This document shows, one piece after another, positions 35,769 to 44,183 of a stretch of 54,657 nucleotides of DNA. Both the position numbers and the translations under genes were made by a program. This stretch comes from Lachnospiraceae bacterium. Lineage in GTDB: Bacteria; Bacillota; Clostridia; Lachnospirales; Lachnospiraceae. Under the pieces are notes generated by a model that searched no databases, had not been told where the DNA came from, and was given only the letters and a program-made list of their open reading frames with translations. The stretch lies in NCBI GenBank assembly GCA_024695665.1, contig JAILHT010000089.1, positions 1 to 54,657 on the forward strand, written 5' to 3'. Numbering within the stretch: position 1 is the first letter of the stretch; every line of letters begins with the position of its first letter.

Positions 35769-37871
35769 ATGTTAGAAAAAGGCATGTTCGTAGCGGACAG
35801 ATATGAAGTGATAGAGCGAGTAGGATCGGGCGGAATGTCCGATGTCTACAAAGCGATGGACCACATACTTGGGAGAGTTGTGGCCATAAAAGTCCTCAAG
35901 CAGGAATTCTCGGAGGACACGAATTTTGTAAGGAAGTTCAGATCAGAGGCACAGTCTGCAGCAGGACTTGAGCATCCGAATATCGTTAATATATATGATG
36001 TCGGCAGTGAGGACGGAATGTACTACATAGTGATGGAGTACGTTGAGGGAATCACCTTAAAGACCTATATTGAAAAGAAGGGACAGCTTTCATACAAGGA
36101 GGCTGTAAGTATAGCTATTCAGGTCGGCAGAGGAATTGAAGCCGCACACTCAAAGAATATTATTCACAGGGATATAAAGCCTCAGAATATTCTTATTTCC
36201 ACAGACGGAAAGGCAAAGGTTACCGACTTTGGTATCGCAAGAGCGGTATCGAACAATACCATAAGCGCGGATGTTATGGGATCGGTGCATTATGCATCAC
36301 CGGAGCAGGCAAGAAACGGATTTGTCGATGGAAAGAGTGATATATATTCACTCGGAATCGTCATGTATGAGATGGTGACCGGAAGGGTGCCTTTTGATGG
36401 GGAGACAACTGTTGCAGTTGCCCTCGGACATCTGCAGGAAGAGATGGTTCCACCTTCGGCTTACGCATCGGGACTTCCTATAAGTCTTGAGAAGATCATT
36501 CTAAAATGTACACAGAAGAGCGTTGAGAGAAGATATCAGTCGATCAGCGAACTTATGATTGATTTGAAGAAGGTTCTCATTTCTCCGGATGAGGATTTTG
36601 TCGTGATGGCACATGCATCGGAGGCAGGAAAGACGAGAGTCATAACTGACGATGAGGTATCAAAGATCAAGGATGCAAAGAGCAAAAAAGATCTTGAAGA
36701 GGAATACGACGAGGATGATGAGGACGAAGATGACGAGGACGAGGATGATGAGGAAGAAGGATTCTTAAACTCAAAACTTGAGAAGATCGTCACAGGAGCA
36801 GGAATAGTCGCAGCCATTATAATCATAATCATCATAGTATATCTGTTCGGAAATATTTTAGGTGTTTTCGGTTCATTGGGTTCCTCAAAGAGCTCCGATA
36901 CCGAGACTGAGACCGAGACAGAGACTACTGTGACGGAGACTCAGATAGATACCAGCGCATCTCTCACAGGTTCAACAGAGACGGAGACCGAGGATACTGT
37001 TACAATGATAAGTGTTTTGGGTTCAACATATGATGAGGCAAAGACAAAACTCAATGCAATAGGACTCGGAATACAGCAGTCAGCGACAGACTATTCTGAT
37101 ACATACACGGAAGGTCAGATCATGGCGCAGGATGTTGCAGAGGGAACAAGCGTTGATCTCAATACAACCATAAAGGTAACAGTCAGCAAGGGCAGCGAGC
37201 CTATAAGTGTTCCGGATGTCTCGGGACTTGATTATACAACGGCAATGTCCACACTCACAAGCAGCGGTTTCACCTGCACTGAGTCAAATATAACCTACGA
37301 GTACAGCTCTACCGTGGCTAACGGAAAAGTAATAAAACAGTCACCTCTTGGAAATGCATCAGCGAACAAAGGAGATGCGGTTACACTTGTTGTCAGCAAG
37401 GGAGTTGAGCAGGTTACTGTGCCTGATGTTACAACAGGAGGGGTTGCGGAAGCAACCGCAAAAACCACTTTGGCTAATCTCGGATTTGCTGTTACTACAA
37501 GCACATCCTATTCGGATACAGTCGCCGAGGGAAACGTTGTAAGTCAGAGTATCACTGCAAATACATCCGTTGATTACGGCTCTACAATAAATCTTGTCAT
37601 AAGTCTCGGACCTGAAACTGTATATTACACATGCAGTTATACAATACCGGACCCGGATGATGACGAGATGAGCTCGGCAGATATTATCCTCTACAACTCA
37701 GACGGAGGAAAGATAACAACGGTTACTGATGTGGATGCGGGAGATTTCCCATACACACTCACTGTAAAAGATATAACAGATTACACTTCGGGAACTATTG
37801 TCATAACCTGGTATTATGACGATGACTCTTCGAGCCAGGAAACTATCGATGTTACATTTACACAACAATAA
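35769..37871 (+). CDS. prkC: PASTA-domain Ser/Thr protein kinase PrkC
   Basis: This 700-residue membrane kinase has a Hanks-type kinase domain (about 12-275) with GSGGMSDVY, catalytic D135 in HRDIKPQN and DFGIAR. A juxtamembrane region follows with a run of about 22 Asp/Glu-dominated residues (about 310-332), then one transmembrane helix (about 345-366), a Ser/Thr/Glu-rich linker and three extracellular PASTA repeats (about 415-478, 480-550 and 551-615). The protein ends in a beta-rich domain I do not recognise. PASTA domains sense cell-wall fragments, and the kinase tunes wall synthesis and growth state. It lies between its phosphatase and rsgA. The acidic run is longer than usual and may modulate membrane contact. 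Confidence 0.96.
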   Translation: MLEKGMFVADRYEVIERVGSGGMSDVYKAMDHILGRVVAIKVLKQEFSEDTNFVRKFRSEAQSAAGLEHPNIVNIYDVGSEDGMYYIVMEYVEGITLKTYIEKKGQLSYKEAVSIAIQVGRGIEAAHSKNIIHRDIKPQNILISTDGKAKVTDFGIARAVSNNTISADVMGSVHYASPEQARNGFVDGKSDIYSLGIVMYEMVTGRVPFDGETTVAVALGHLQEEMVPPSAYASGLPISLEKIILKCTQKSVERRYQSISELMIDLKKVLISPDEDFVVMAHASEAGKTRVITDDEVSKIKDAKSKKDLEEEYDEDDEDEDDEDEDDEEEGFLNSKLEKIVTGAGIVAAIIIIIIIVYLFGNILGVFGSLGSSKSSDTETETETETTVTETQIDTSASLTGSTETETEDTVTMISVLGSTYDEAKTKLNAIGLGIQQSATDYSDTYTEGQIMAQDVAEGTSVDLNTTIKVTVSKGSEPISVPDVSGLDYTTAMSTLTSSGFTCTESNITYEYSSTVANGKVIKQSPLGNASANKGDAVTLVVSKGVEQVTVPDVTTGGVAEATAKTTLANLGFAVTTSTSYSDTVAEGNVVSQSITANTSVDYGSTINLVISLGPETVYYTCSYTIPDPDDDEMSSADIILYNSDGGKITTVTDVDAGDFPYTLTVKDITDYTSGTIVITWYYDDDSSSQETIDVTFTQQ

Positions 37872-37873
37872 AT

Positions 37874-38752
37874 ATGACAGGAAAAATAGTTAAAGGGATA
37901 TCCGGATTCTACTACGTTCATGTGGGAGAATCCGGTATTTATCAATGTAAGGCAAAAGGCATATTCAGACAACAGAACATGAAACCTCTCGTCGGAGATG
38001 ACGTCGAGATAGAGATTACCCACGAGAAGGATATGGAGGGCAATATCATTGAGATCTTGCCCAGAAAAAACGAACTGGTCAGACCTATGGTCGCAAATAT
38101 AGACCAGGCGCTTATAATGTTCGCGTCCGCAATTCCTAAACCGAACTTCAATCTGTTGGACAGATTTCTTGTGATGATGGGATATCAGGAAATACCTGTC
38201 ACCATCTGCTTCAACAAGTCAGATCAGATTGATTGCACAGAGCAGGAGAGGATAAAAAACATATACAGGAATACCGGCTATAAGGTGGTCTATACGAGCG
38301 CCCTGGAAAATGACGGAATAGAGGAGATGAGAGAGCTTTTAAAAGGCAAGACCTCAGCTGTCGCAGGGCCTTCCGGAGTCGGTAAATCATCCCTCATAAA
38401 CGCAATCTGTCCCGAGGCAAATATGGAGATCGGTGAGATAAGTAAAAAGATAGAGCGAGGGAAAAACACGACGAGACATACCGAGCTTGTGCCGGTGGGC
38501 GAAGATACTTACATCATGGATACACCGGGATTTTCGACGCTTTACATACCTGGGCTGGAAAAGGAAGATCTTTGGAGGTATTTTCCTGAGTTTTTTGAGC
38601 CTGAAAAAAGCTGCAGGTTTGTAGGTTGCAGTCATATAAGTGAACCCGATTGTGGGGTTAAGGAAGCCGTAAAACGCGGCGATATATCAAAAGAAAGATA
38701 CAAGGGCTACAAGCTCCTATATGAAGAGATAAAAAATGAGCGCAGATTTTAA
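37874..38752 (+). CDS. rsgA: Ribosome small subunit GTPase RsgA
   Basis: This 292-residue circularly permuted GTPase helps finish the 30S subunit. An OB-fold domain (about 1-65) comes first. The G motifs follow in permuted order: NKSD (G4) comes before the P-loop GPSGVGKSS (G1), then DTPGFS (G3). The C-terminal zinc knuckle is CRFVGCSHISEPDC. It starts 2 nt after prkC, a conserved pairing, and its last codons run into the leader of rpe, whose start lies 10 nt after its stop. Confidence 0.96.
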   Translation: MTGKIVKGISGFYYVHVGESGIYQCKAKGIFRQQNMKPLVGDDVEIEITHEKDMEGNIIEILPRKNELVRPMVANIDQALIMFASAIPKPNFNLLDRFLVMMGYQEIPVTICFNKSDQIDCTEQERIKNIYRNTGYKVVYTSALENDGIEEMRELLKGKTSAVAGPSGVGKSSLINAICPEANMEIGEISKKIERGKNTTRHTELVPVGEDTYIMDTPGFSTLYIPGLEKEDLWRYFPEFFEPEKSCRFVGCSHISEPDCGVKEAVKRGDISKERYKGYKLLYEEIKNERRF

Positions 38753-38762
38753 GGAGAAAAGC

Positions 38763-39413
38763 ATGAATTGTTTGGCACCATCAATACTTTCGGCGGATTT
38801 TTCAAGACTTGGAGAGCAGATAAAGGCTTGTGACGAGGCCGGAGCACAATACATTCATATAGACGTAATGGACGGTCTTTTTGTACCTAGTATATCTGTG
38901 GGACTGCCTGTTATCAAGACAATAAGAGAATGCACGGACAAGATATTTGATGTTCATCTTATGATAATGGATCCCGAGAGATATATAGATGCATTCGCAA
39001 GTGCGGGAGCCGATATTATTACCGTGCATGCGGAGGCTTGCAAGCATTTAGACAGAACCATAGATGCAATCCATGAGAAAGGCATTCTTGCGGGAGTTGC
39101 CCTAAATCCGGCAACACCTCTCTCTGCGCTTGATTACATACTTCCAAAGGTCGATATGGTTCTTATTATGACGGTAAACCCGGGATTCGGCGGACAGAAA
39201 CTCATAACATACACTATAGAAAAGGTGAGAGATTTAAAGAAGATAGTCGATGCGAGAAAGCTCAAGACGGACATAGAGGTTGACGGTGGAATAAGTCTCG
39301 AAAATATAGAGATATTGAAGGATGCCGGAGCAAATGTGTTTGTTTCCGGAAGTGCGGTATTTGCAGGTGATATAGCCGAGAATGTGGAAGCATTTCTTCG
39401 CCTGCTCGACTGA
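38763..39413 (+). CDS. rpe: Ribulose-phosphate 3-epimerase
   Basis: This 216-residue TIM-barrel enzyme interconverts ribulose-5-phosphate and xylulose-5-phosphate. The metal and catalytic residues lie in LSADFSRL, HIDVMDG (38-44), DVHLMI, HAEAC, MTVNPGFGGQ and EVDGGIS. I start at ATG 38763, which has AAGGAG at proper spacing; the longer frame from 38736 begins inside rsgA. It ends the murE-rpe operon, and a strong terminator follows. Confidence 0.96.
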   Translation: MNCLAPSILSADFSRLGEQIKACDEAGAQYIHIDVMDGLFVPSISVGLPVIKTIRECTDKIFDVHLMIMDPERYIDAFASAGADIITVHAEACKHLDRTIDAIHEKGILAGVALNPATPLSALDYILPKVDMVLIMTVNPGFGGQKLITYTIEKVRDLKKIVDARKLKTDIEVDGGISLENIEILKDAGANVFVSGSAVFAGDIAENVEAFLRLLD

Positions 39414-39461
39414 TATAAGATTTAAACCTGTCTCAGATTGGGAATTATATAATGAATTCAT

Positions 39462-39490
39462 AAATGTGGTCGTATGACCACATTTTTTTT
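39462..39490 (+). terminator. Intrinsic terminator of the murE-rpe operon (copy 1 of a duplicated element)
   Basis: AAATGTGGTC (39462-39471) pairs with GACCACATTT (39476-39485) over loop GTAT, and the T-run reaches 39490. A near-copy of the same stem, loop pattern and T-run lies 150 nt downstream. Confidence 0.92.
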
Positions 39491-39611
39491 GCCCTTATGG
39501 TCGCTTTTGGAAGTTTTAGACAATGGATTTATGGCATAAAACGTGAAGTAAATCTTTAAAATTGTGCAAAATGCATAGGCTTTAAGGTGAAAATATGTTA
39601 GTGTGGTCATG

Positions 39612-39636
39612 TGTGGTCGCGTGACCACATTTTTTT
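39612..39636 (+). terminator. Second terminator-like palindrome ahead of the LacI gene (copy 2)
   Basis: TGTGGTC (39612-39618), loop GCGT and GACCACA (39623-39629) are followed by seven T. No gene ends between copy 1 and copy 2. The 121 nt between them hold no open frame or clear promoter. GTGTGGTC is also repeated directly at 39601-39608. The element may be an attenuator, the end of a short RNA, or an operator. Confidence 0.7.
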
Positions 39637-39717
39637 GCATTGTGGTTTTTTTTGCGTTGAAAAATAATGATGATGTCGGTTTAAGAAAATGACCGGCAAT
39701 CCTCCGGAGGGATTGAT

Positions 39718-40794
39718 ATGGAAAAGAAAGTAACCAGAAAGGACATAGCGGATATCGTTGGAACAACGGTTTCGGTTGTATCGAGGGCGCTTAACAACAG
39801 CGGATATGTCGATGCCGAGAAGAAGGCCAACATCTTAAGAGTGGCCGAGGAGTTGGGATATGCGAGAGATCCGGTGACCATGTCCTTGGAAGAAAAAAGA
39901 ACAAAACAGATTCTGTTCTATTGCAAAGATCTGACCAATGCATTCAATATTGCCTTATATTACGGAATGGTGAAGGCGGCGAAAGGACGCGGCTACATGG
40001 CACTTCTAAATGCAAACCTAAAGTTTGAGAACATAAAGGAGGCTATGATAGACGGAATCATACTTCAAAACAATTATTTTGCTGACAAGTATGCGGAGAC
40101 TTTCGGAAAAAATTATCATCTGCCGGCTGTGAGCGCCTGCTTTGGTGCCGGAAGAAATCCGGCCGCCTGCATTCCCGTAATAGAATGGGATTTAAATGAG
40201 GCCATGGAGAAGGGGATCAATTATCTCAGAAAACGCGGGCATAAAAAAATTGCATTTGCAGGGCAGTACAGTATCACAAGTGATACGGACAACAGGGGTA
40301 TAACCTGGAGAAATATGATGGCGGAGGTTTTGGGAGACAGGCTTAAGGATTATTATCTGGATGTTACGCTTCCACCTTATTCAACCTTGAATGCGCCGGA
40401 TAAACCGGGATATATCATAGAGGAGTCCGACAGTGTCTTAAACGAGGAGACCTATGCGGACAAAGGGAGAATTGCCGCGAGGATATTCCTTGACAGACAG
40501 CTGGATGCAACTGCGGTAATATGCTTTAACGACGAGTATACGATTGGTTTTGTGACGGAACTCGAGCGCAGCGGAATGAGGATACCTGAAGATCTTTCGA
40601 TAGTGAGCTTTGACGGGGTAGTGGGAAGATCGAAACTCTATCCGGAGCTTGTGAGCATAACTCCTGATCCTATGGATATGGGATACAGACTCGCAACACT
40701 TTTGTTAGATAGAATCGAGCACAAAAAGATTCACTATTACGCAAAGCAACCTTGCAGGATCACCCCGGGTGATTCGGTGAGGGATATCAGATAA
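39718..40794 (+). CDS. LacI-family transcriptional regulator
   Basis: This 358-residue repressor has an N-terminal helix-turn-helix (VTRKDIADIVGTTVSVVSRA, 4-23) with the hinge helix region up to about 60, then a periplasmic-binding-protein-like sensor domain (about 62-350). It includes YIIEESDSVLNEETYADKG and FNDEYTIGFVTEL. GGAGGG lies seven nt before the ATG. It stands first in a run with a sugar-binding protein, two permeases and a GH42 beta-galactosidase, so it probably controls them in response to a galactoside. A TTGAAA/TTAAGA pair at 39657-39686 could be its promoter, with low certainty. Confidence 0.93.
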   Translation: MEKKVTRKDIADIVGTTVSVVSRALNNSGYVDAEKKANILRVAEELGYARDPVTMSLEEKRTKQILFYCKDLTNAFNIALYYGMVKAAKGRGYMALLNANLKFENIKEAMIDGIILQNNYFADKYAETFGKNYHLPAVSACFGAGRNPAACIPVIEWDLNEAMEKGINYLRKRGHKKIAFAGQYSITSDTDNRGITWRNMMAEVLGDRLKDYYLDVTLPPYSTLNAPDKPGYIIEESDSVLNEETYADKGRIAARIFLDRQLDATAVICFNDEYTIGFVTELERSGMRIPEDLSIVSFDGVVGRSKLYPELVSITPDPMDMGYRLATLLLDRIEHKKIHYYAKQPCRITPGDSVRDIR

Positions 40795-40824
40795 GGAATC
40801 AAAGGAAAAGGGAGGTTTATACAA

Positions 40825-42234
40825 ATGAGTAAGAGAAAGAATTTGATTTCATTGCTTTTGGCATCGGCCATGGTAGTTTCATCTCTGGCCGGATGTGGAA
40901 GCTCGGGAAGTGAGAGCGCATCGGAAAGCGACAGTGCCGCTGAGAGTGAGGAGAGCACAGAAAGCTCCGATTCAGATGCAGCTGAAACTTCTTCGGATGA
41001 GACAGTTACAATCACCGTTGGCGGATGGCCTTCGGGCGATGATGCTTTCAAGGCTGCTGAGGAAGGATTCCATGAGTTGTATCCGAACATCGAGATCGAG
41101 TATGTATTTACGGATACAACATCTCATCATCAGAATCTTCAGACCGCACTTGCAGCCGGCTCCGGTGCCTGTGATGTCGCAATGGTTGAGGGTGCTTATG
41201 TTGCACAGTACAGAAACTCTACGGCACTCACTGACTTGAACGAGTTTGGAGCAGGGGATTATGCTTCGGATTTTGTATCCTTCAAATGGGATCAGTGTAT
41301 TTCAGATGATGGAAGCGCAATGAGACTTTTACCTTGGGATGTAGGTCCGACAACATGTTTTTACAGAACAGATGTATTTGAGCAGGCAGGACTTCCTACA
41401 GACCCTGATGAGGTAGATGAACTTCTCTCAACATGGGACGGAGTTTTGCAGGCAGCAGAGGCAGTAGGAGCATTATCTGACAACAACTGGTTTATGGCAG
41501 ACGGCTCATATCTCTATCAGCTGCTTTTCCAGAACAGAGATTACTATGATGAGGAACTCAACTTAAAGCTCGAGAGAGACGGAGATATCGATTGCCTTAA
41601 CACCATCATTAAGATGCGTGAAGAGGGACTTGATATGAAAGTTGATATGTGGTCTACAGAAGCTTATGCGGCTTACGCAGACGGATCAATTGCCTTTGTA
41701 CCTAACGGATGCTGGTTCGGTGGTTTCTTAAAGACCGATATCGATCCTGACGGAGCAGGACATTGGGCAGTATGTAATCTCCCGGCAGGAATCGGAGCAA
41801 AGAACTGGGGAGGTTCATTCCTCGTAATTCCTGAGCAGAGCCAGAATAAGGAAGCTGCATGGAAGTTTGTAGAGTATATGCTTGCAACAGCAGAAGGACA
41901 GAATGATATGTTTGAAGCTGTAGACTACTTCCCTGCATATACACCTTCATACGATTCAGACATCTATGAGAGCGGAGATGATTATTTCGGAGGACAGCAG
42001 ACAAGAAAACTCTGGGCAGAGATAGCTACACAGCTTGAGCCGGTTTACACTACTCAGATGGATACAACAGCCGAGGGACAGATATTCACTTCCGTAAACC
42101 AGGGGCTTGAGGAAGGCCTTGACGCAGAAGGAATCAGAAGCCTTTTGGCACAGAATATAGAGACTGCTACTACAGAGATAAAACAGCAGCAGATACAGAC
42201 TCTTAAAGATGCCGGAGTTTGGAACGGTGACTGA
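40825..42234 (+). CDS. Sugar ABC transporter substrate-binding lipoprotein (family 1)
   Basis: This 469-residue lipoprotein has a signal peptide with lipobox LAGC (Cys near residue 25). A Ser/Glu/Asp-rich tether (about 26-58) follows, then an extracellular solute-binding protein family 1 fold (about 60-469). It has TVGGWPSGDDAFKAAEEGF at the start of lobe 1 and GGSFLVIPEQSQNKEAAWKF in the C-terminal half. GGGAGG precedes the ATG. It should deliver oligosaccharides to the two permeases downstream; the GH42 gene in the same run suggests beta-galactosides such as galacto-oligosaccharides. A stem-loop after its stop probably raises its yield relative to the permeases. Confidence 0.94.
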   Translation: MSKRKNLISLLLASAMVVSSLAGCGSSGSESASESDSAAESEESTESSDSDAAETSSDETVTITVGGWPSGDDAFKAAEEGFHELYPNIEIEYVFTDTTSHHQNLQTALAAGSGACDVAMVEGAYVAQYRNSTALTDLNEFGAGDYASDFVSFKWDQCISDDGSAMRLLPWDVGPTTCFYRTDVFEQAGLPTDPDEVDELLSTWDGVLQAAEAVGALSDNNWFMADGSYLYQLLFQNRDYYDEELNLKLERDGDIDCLNTIIKMREEGLDMKVDMWSTEAYAAYADGSIAFVPNGCWFGGFLKTDIDPDGAGHWAVCNLPAGIGAKNWGGSFLVIPEQSQNKEAAWKFVEYMLATAEGQNDMFEAVDYFPAYTPSYDSDIYESGDDYFGGQQTRKLWAEIATQLEPVYTTQMDTTAEGQIFTSVNQGLEEGLDAEGIRSLLAQNIETATTEIKQQQIQTLKDAGVWNGD

Positions 42235-42250
42235 TGTAAATGATTAAGTG

Positions 42251-42286
42251 CTGAGGCAGGGCATTTTGCCTTGCCTCAGGATTTTT
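42251..42286 (+). terminator. Intercistronic stem-loop after the sugar-binding protein gene
   Basis: CTGAGGCAGGGC (42251-42262) pairs with GCCTTGCCTCAG (42268-42279) over 12 bp with a G-U pair. Only GGATTTTTAA follows, a weak T-run. Such hairpins behind binding-protein genes commonly act as partial terminators or 3' stabilisers. Confidence 0.7.
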
Positions 42287-42302
42287 AAGGGAGAATTGTG
42301 GT

Positions 42303-43289
42303 ATGGGGTTAAAGAAAACATGGAAAGAGTATAAGGTTGCCTATGTTTATATCGCACCCTTTTTTATTCTTTTTGCAATATTCGGACTTTTTCCGATAGC
42401 ATTCGGTTTCTATTTGAGCTTCTTCAGGTGGGACGGACTTTCCGCAATGCATTTTATCGGAGTGGAAAATTATTTGAATGTTTTTAAGGATCCGCTTTTT
42501 TGGAAAGCCTTAAAGAACACACTTTTTATCGGTATCATAGCGCATATTCCGATACTTTTAGGAGGACTCACTTTAGCATATATTCTAAATTCCAAGCTTG
42601 TGCGCGGACAGAATATTTTCAAGACAATCTACTTTATGCCGATGGTGACAAGCTCGGTTGCCATAAGTATCGTCTTCCAGCAGATGTTCGGAAACAACTA
42701 CGGTGTAATAAACTGGTTTGTCACACTCTTAGGAGGTGAAAAAGTGAACTGGTTGGGCGGTGACGGAGCACTTATAAAGGTTGCGGTAATCGTCATGTTC
42801 GCATGGAAGTGGATCGGTTGGAACATGGTCATATATCTTGCGGGTATGCAGGGTATAAATAATGATGTATACGAGGCGGCAAGAATCGACGGAGCAAACA
42901 ATTTTCAGGTGCTCTTTAAGATATGTATCCCTCTTTTGAAACCGATCATTATTTTTACGATAGTTCAGTCGACAATAGGTATGTTCAATCTCTTCACAGA
43001 GCCGTTTATTTTGACAGGACAAAACTGGCAGGGCGGAATAAACAACGGTGGACTCACTCTTATGACATACCTCTTAAGCAAAGCTCCTCAGGGCGGAAAT
43101 CTCTACGGCTATGCATCTTCGGTGGCCTATATAATAACAGCCCTTATTGTCATCATATCTATCGCTGTAAACAGGGGAACTCTGGACAAAAAAGATCCGG
43201 ACTACCTTGCGGATCAGGCTGTAAGAAAACAGAGAAAAGAGAGAGCCAAAGCGCTTAGGATGGCGAAAAAAGGAGGTGCCGTAAAATGA
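42303..43289 (+). CDS. Sugar ABC transporter permease (MalF/LacF type)
   Basis: This 328-residue membrane protein has six hydrophobic segments and the EAA loop that contacts the ATPase (EAARIDGANNFQVLFKICIP, near 194-213). The N-terminus (YVYIAPFFILFAIFGLFP) is typical of the UgpA/MalF class. The C-terminal tail is long and basic. It overlaps the second permease by 4 nt (ATGA). No ATPase gene is in the cluster, so a shared MsmK/UgpC-type ATPase from elsewhere is expected. Confidence 0.93.
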   Translation: MGLKKTWKEYKVAYVYIAPFFILFAIFGLFPIAFGFYLSFFRWDGLSAMHFIGVENYLNVFKDPLFWKALKNTLFIGIIAHIPILLGGLTLAYILNSKLVRGQNIFKTIYFMPMVTSSVAISIVFQQMFGNNYGVINWFVTLLGGEKVNWLGGDGALIKVAVIVMFAWKWIGWNMVIYLAGMQGINNDVYEAARIDGANNFQVLFKICIPLLKPIIIFTIVQSTIGMFNLFTEPFILTGQNWQGGINNGGLTLMTYLLSKAPQGGNLYGYASSVAYIITALIVIISIAVNRGTLDKKDPDYLADQAVRKQRKERAKALRMAKKGGAVK

Positions 43290-44164
43290 TATTACCTGTA
43301 ATTTTACTTGTTATCGCGGCGCTTGTTCTTATAGCAAAGTTTGTGCCGAAGGGAAAGACTATTGTCTTGTATGCTGTGCTTATAATGATAGCATTCATTA
43401 TGATATTTCCGTTTTATGATATGTTTGTCATGTCGACAAGAACGACGCAGGAGATTTTCTCATTTCCACCACTTCTTGTATTCGGTCAGAACCTTGTGGA
43501 AAACTTCAAGAATATGACCGATCAGGTGGATTTTTGGCTGGCTTTCAGAAACAGCATGATAATAACCTGCTCATATGTTGCGCTTGTACTTTTATTCTGT
43601 TCAATAGGCGGATATGCCTTTGCGTTTTATAATTTTCCGGGGAGAAACGTTCTCTTTGCAATCCTTTTGGGAACAATGATGATACCTACAACAGCAGGAA
43701 TAATTCCATGGTACATTATGATGAGTAAGTTCCATTGGGTAGATACATTCAGGGCACTCATAATACCAAACTGTGCAAATGCATTCGGAATATACTGGAT
43801 GAGACAGTATTGCAAAAACAACATCCCGACTTCACTCATTGAGGCTGCAAGAATAGATGGATGCTCGGAGTGGACAATATTTTTTAGGATTGTCGCCCCG
43901 ATTTTGGCACCGGCATATGCATCGTTAGGCATAATGAATTTTGTAAATGTGTGGAATGACTTTATGCAGCCAATGATGATACTTAAGAGTCCGAAGCTTC
44001 AGACACTTCCGCTTATGTTAAGGACGATGGTCAGCGACAGAGGTACTGATTACGGCGCGATGATGCTTGCGAGTACATGTGCGGTACTTCCGCTACTTAT
44101 AGCATTCTTATGCGCTTCTAAGTACTTTATGGACGGTCTGACAGCAGGAGCGGTCAAAGAATAG
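43286..44164 (+). CDS. Sugar ABC transporter permease (MalG/LacG type)
   Basis: This 292-residue partner permease has six hydrophobic segments and the EAA loop EAARIDGCSEWTIFFRIV. PWYIMMSKFHWVDTFRALIIP and the C-terminal QRYFMDGLTAGAVK-like end (SKYFMDGLTAGAVKE) are typical of the class. It is coupled to the first permease by an ATGA overlap, and the GH42 gene begins 20 nt after its stop. Confidence 0.93.
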   Translation: MILPVILLVIAALVLIAKFVPKGKTIVLYAVLIMIAFIMIFPFYDMFVMSTRTTQEIFSFPPLLVFGQNLVENFKNMTDQVDFWLAFRNSMIITCSYVALVLLFCSIGGYAFAFYNFPGRNVLFAILLGTMMIPTTAGIIPWYIMMSKFHWVDTFRALIIPNCANAFGIYWMRQYCKNNIPTSLIEAARIDGCSEWTIFFRIVAPILAPAYASLGIMNFVNVWNDFMQPMMILKSPKLQTLPLMLRTMVSDRGTDYGAMMLASTCAVLPLLIAFLCASKYFMDGLTAGAVKE

Positions 44165-44183
44165 AGAAACGAGGAAAACGTGT

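Noticed and set aside
39491-39611. Small RNA gene between the two copies of the palindrome
   Set aside because: No convincing -35/-10 pair found; kept only as a possibility under the duplicated-terminator finding.
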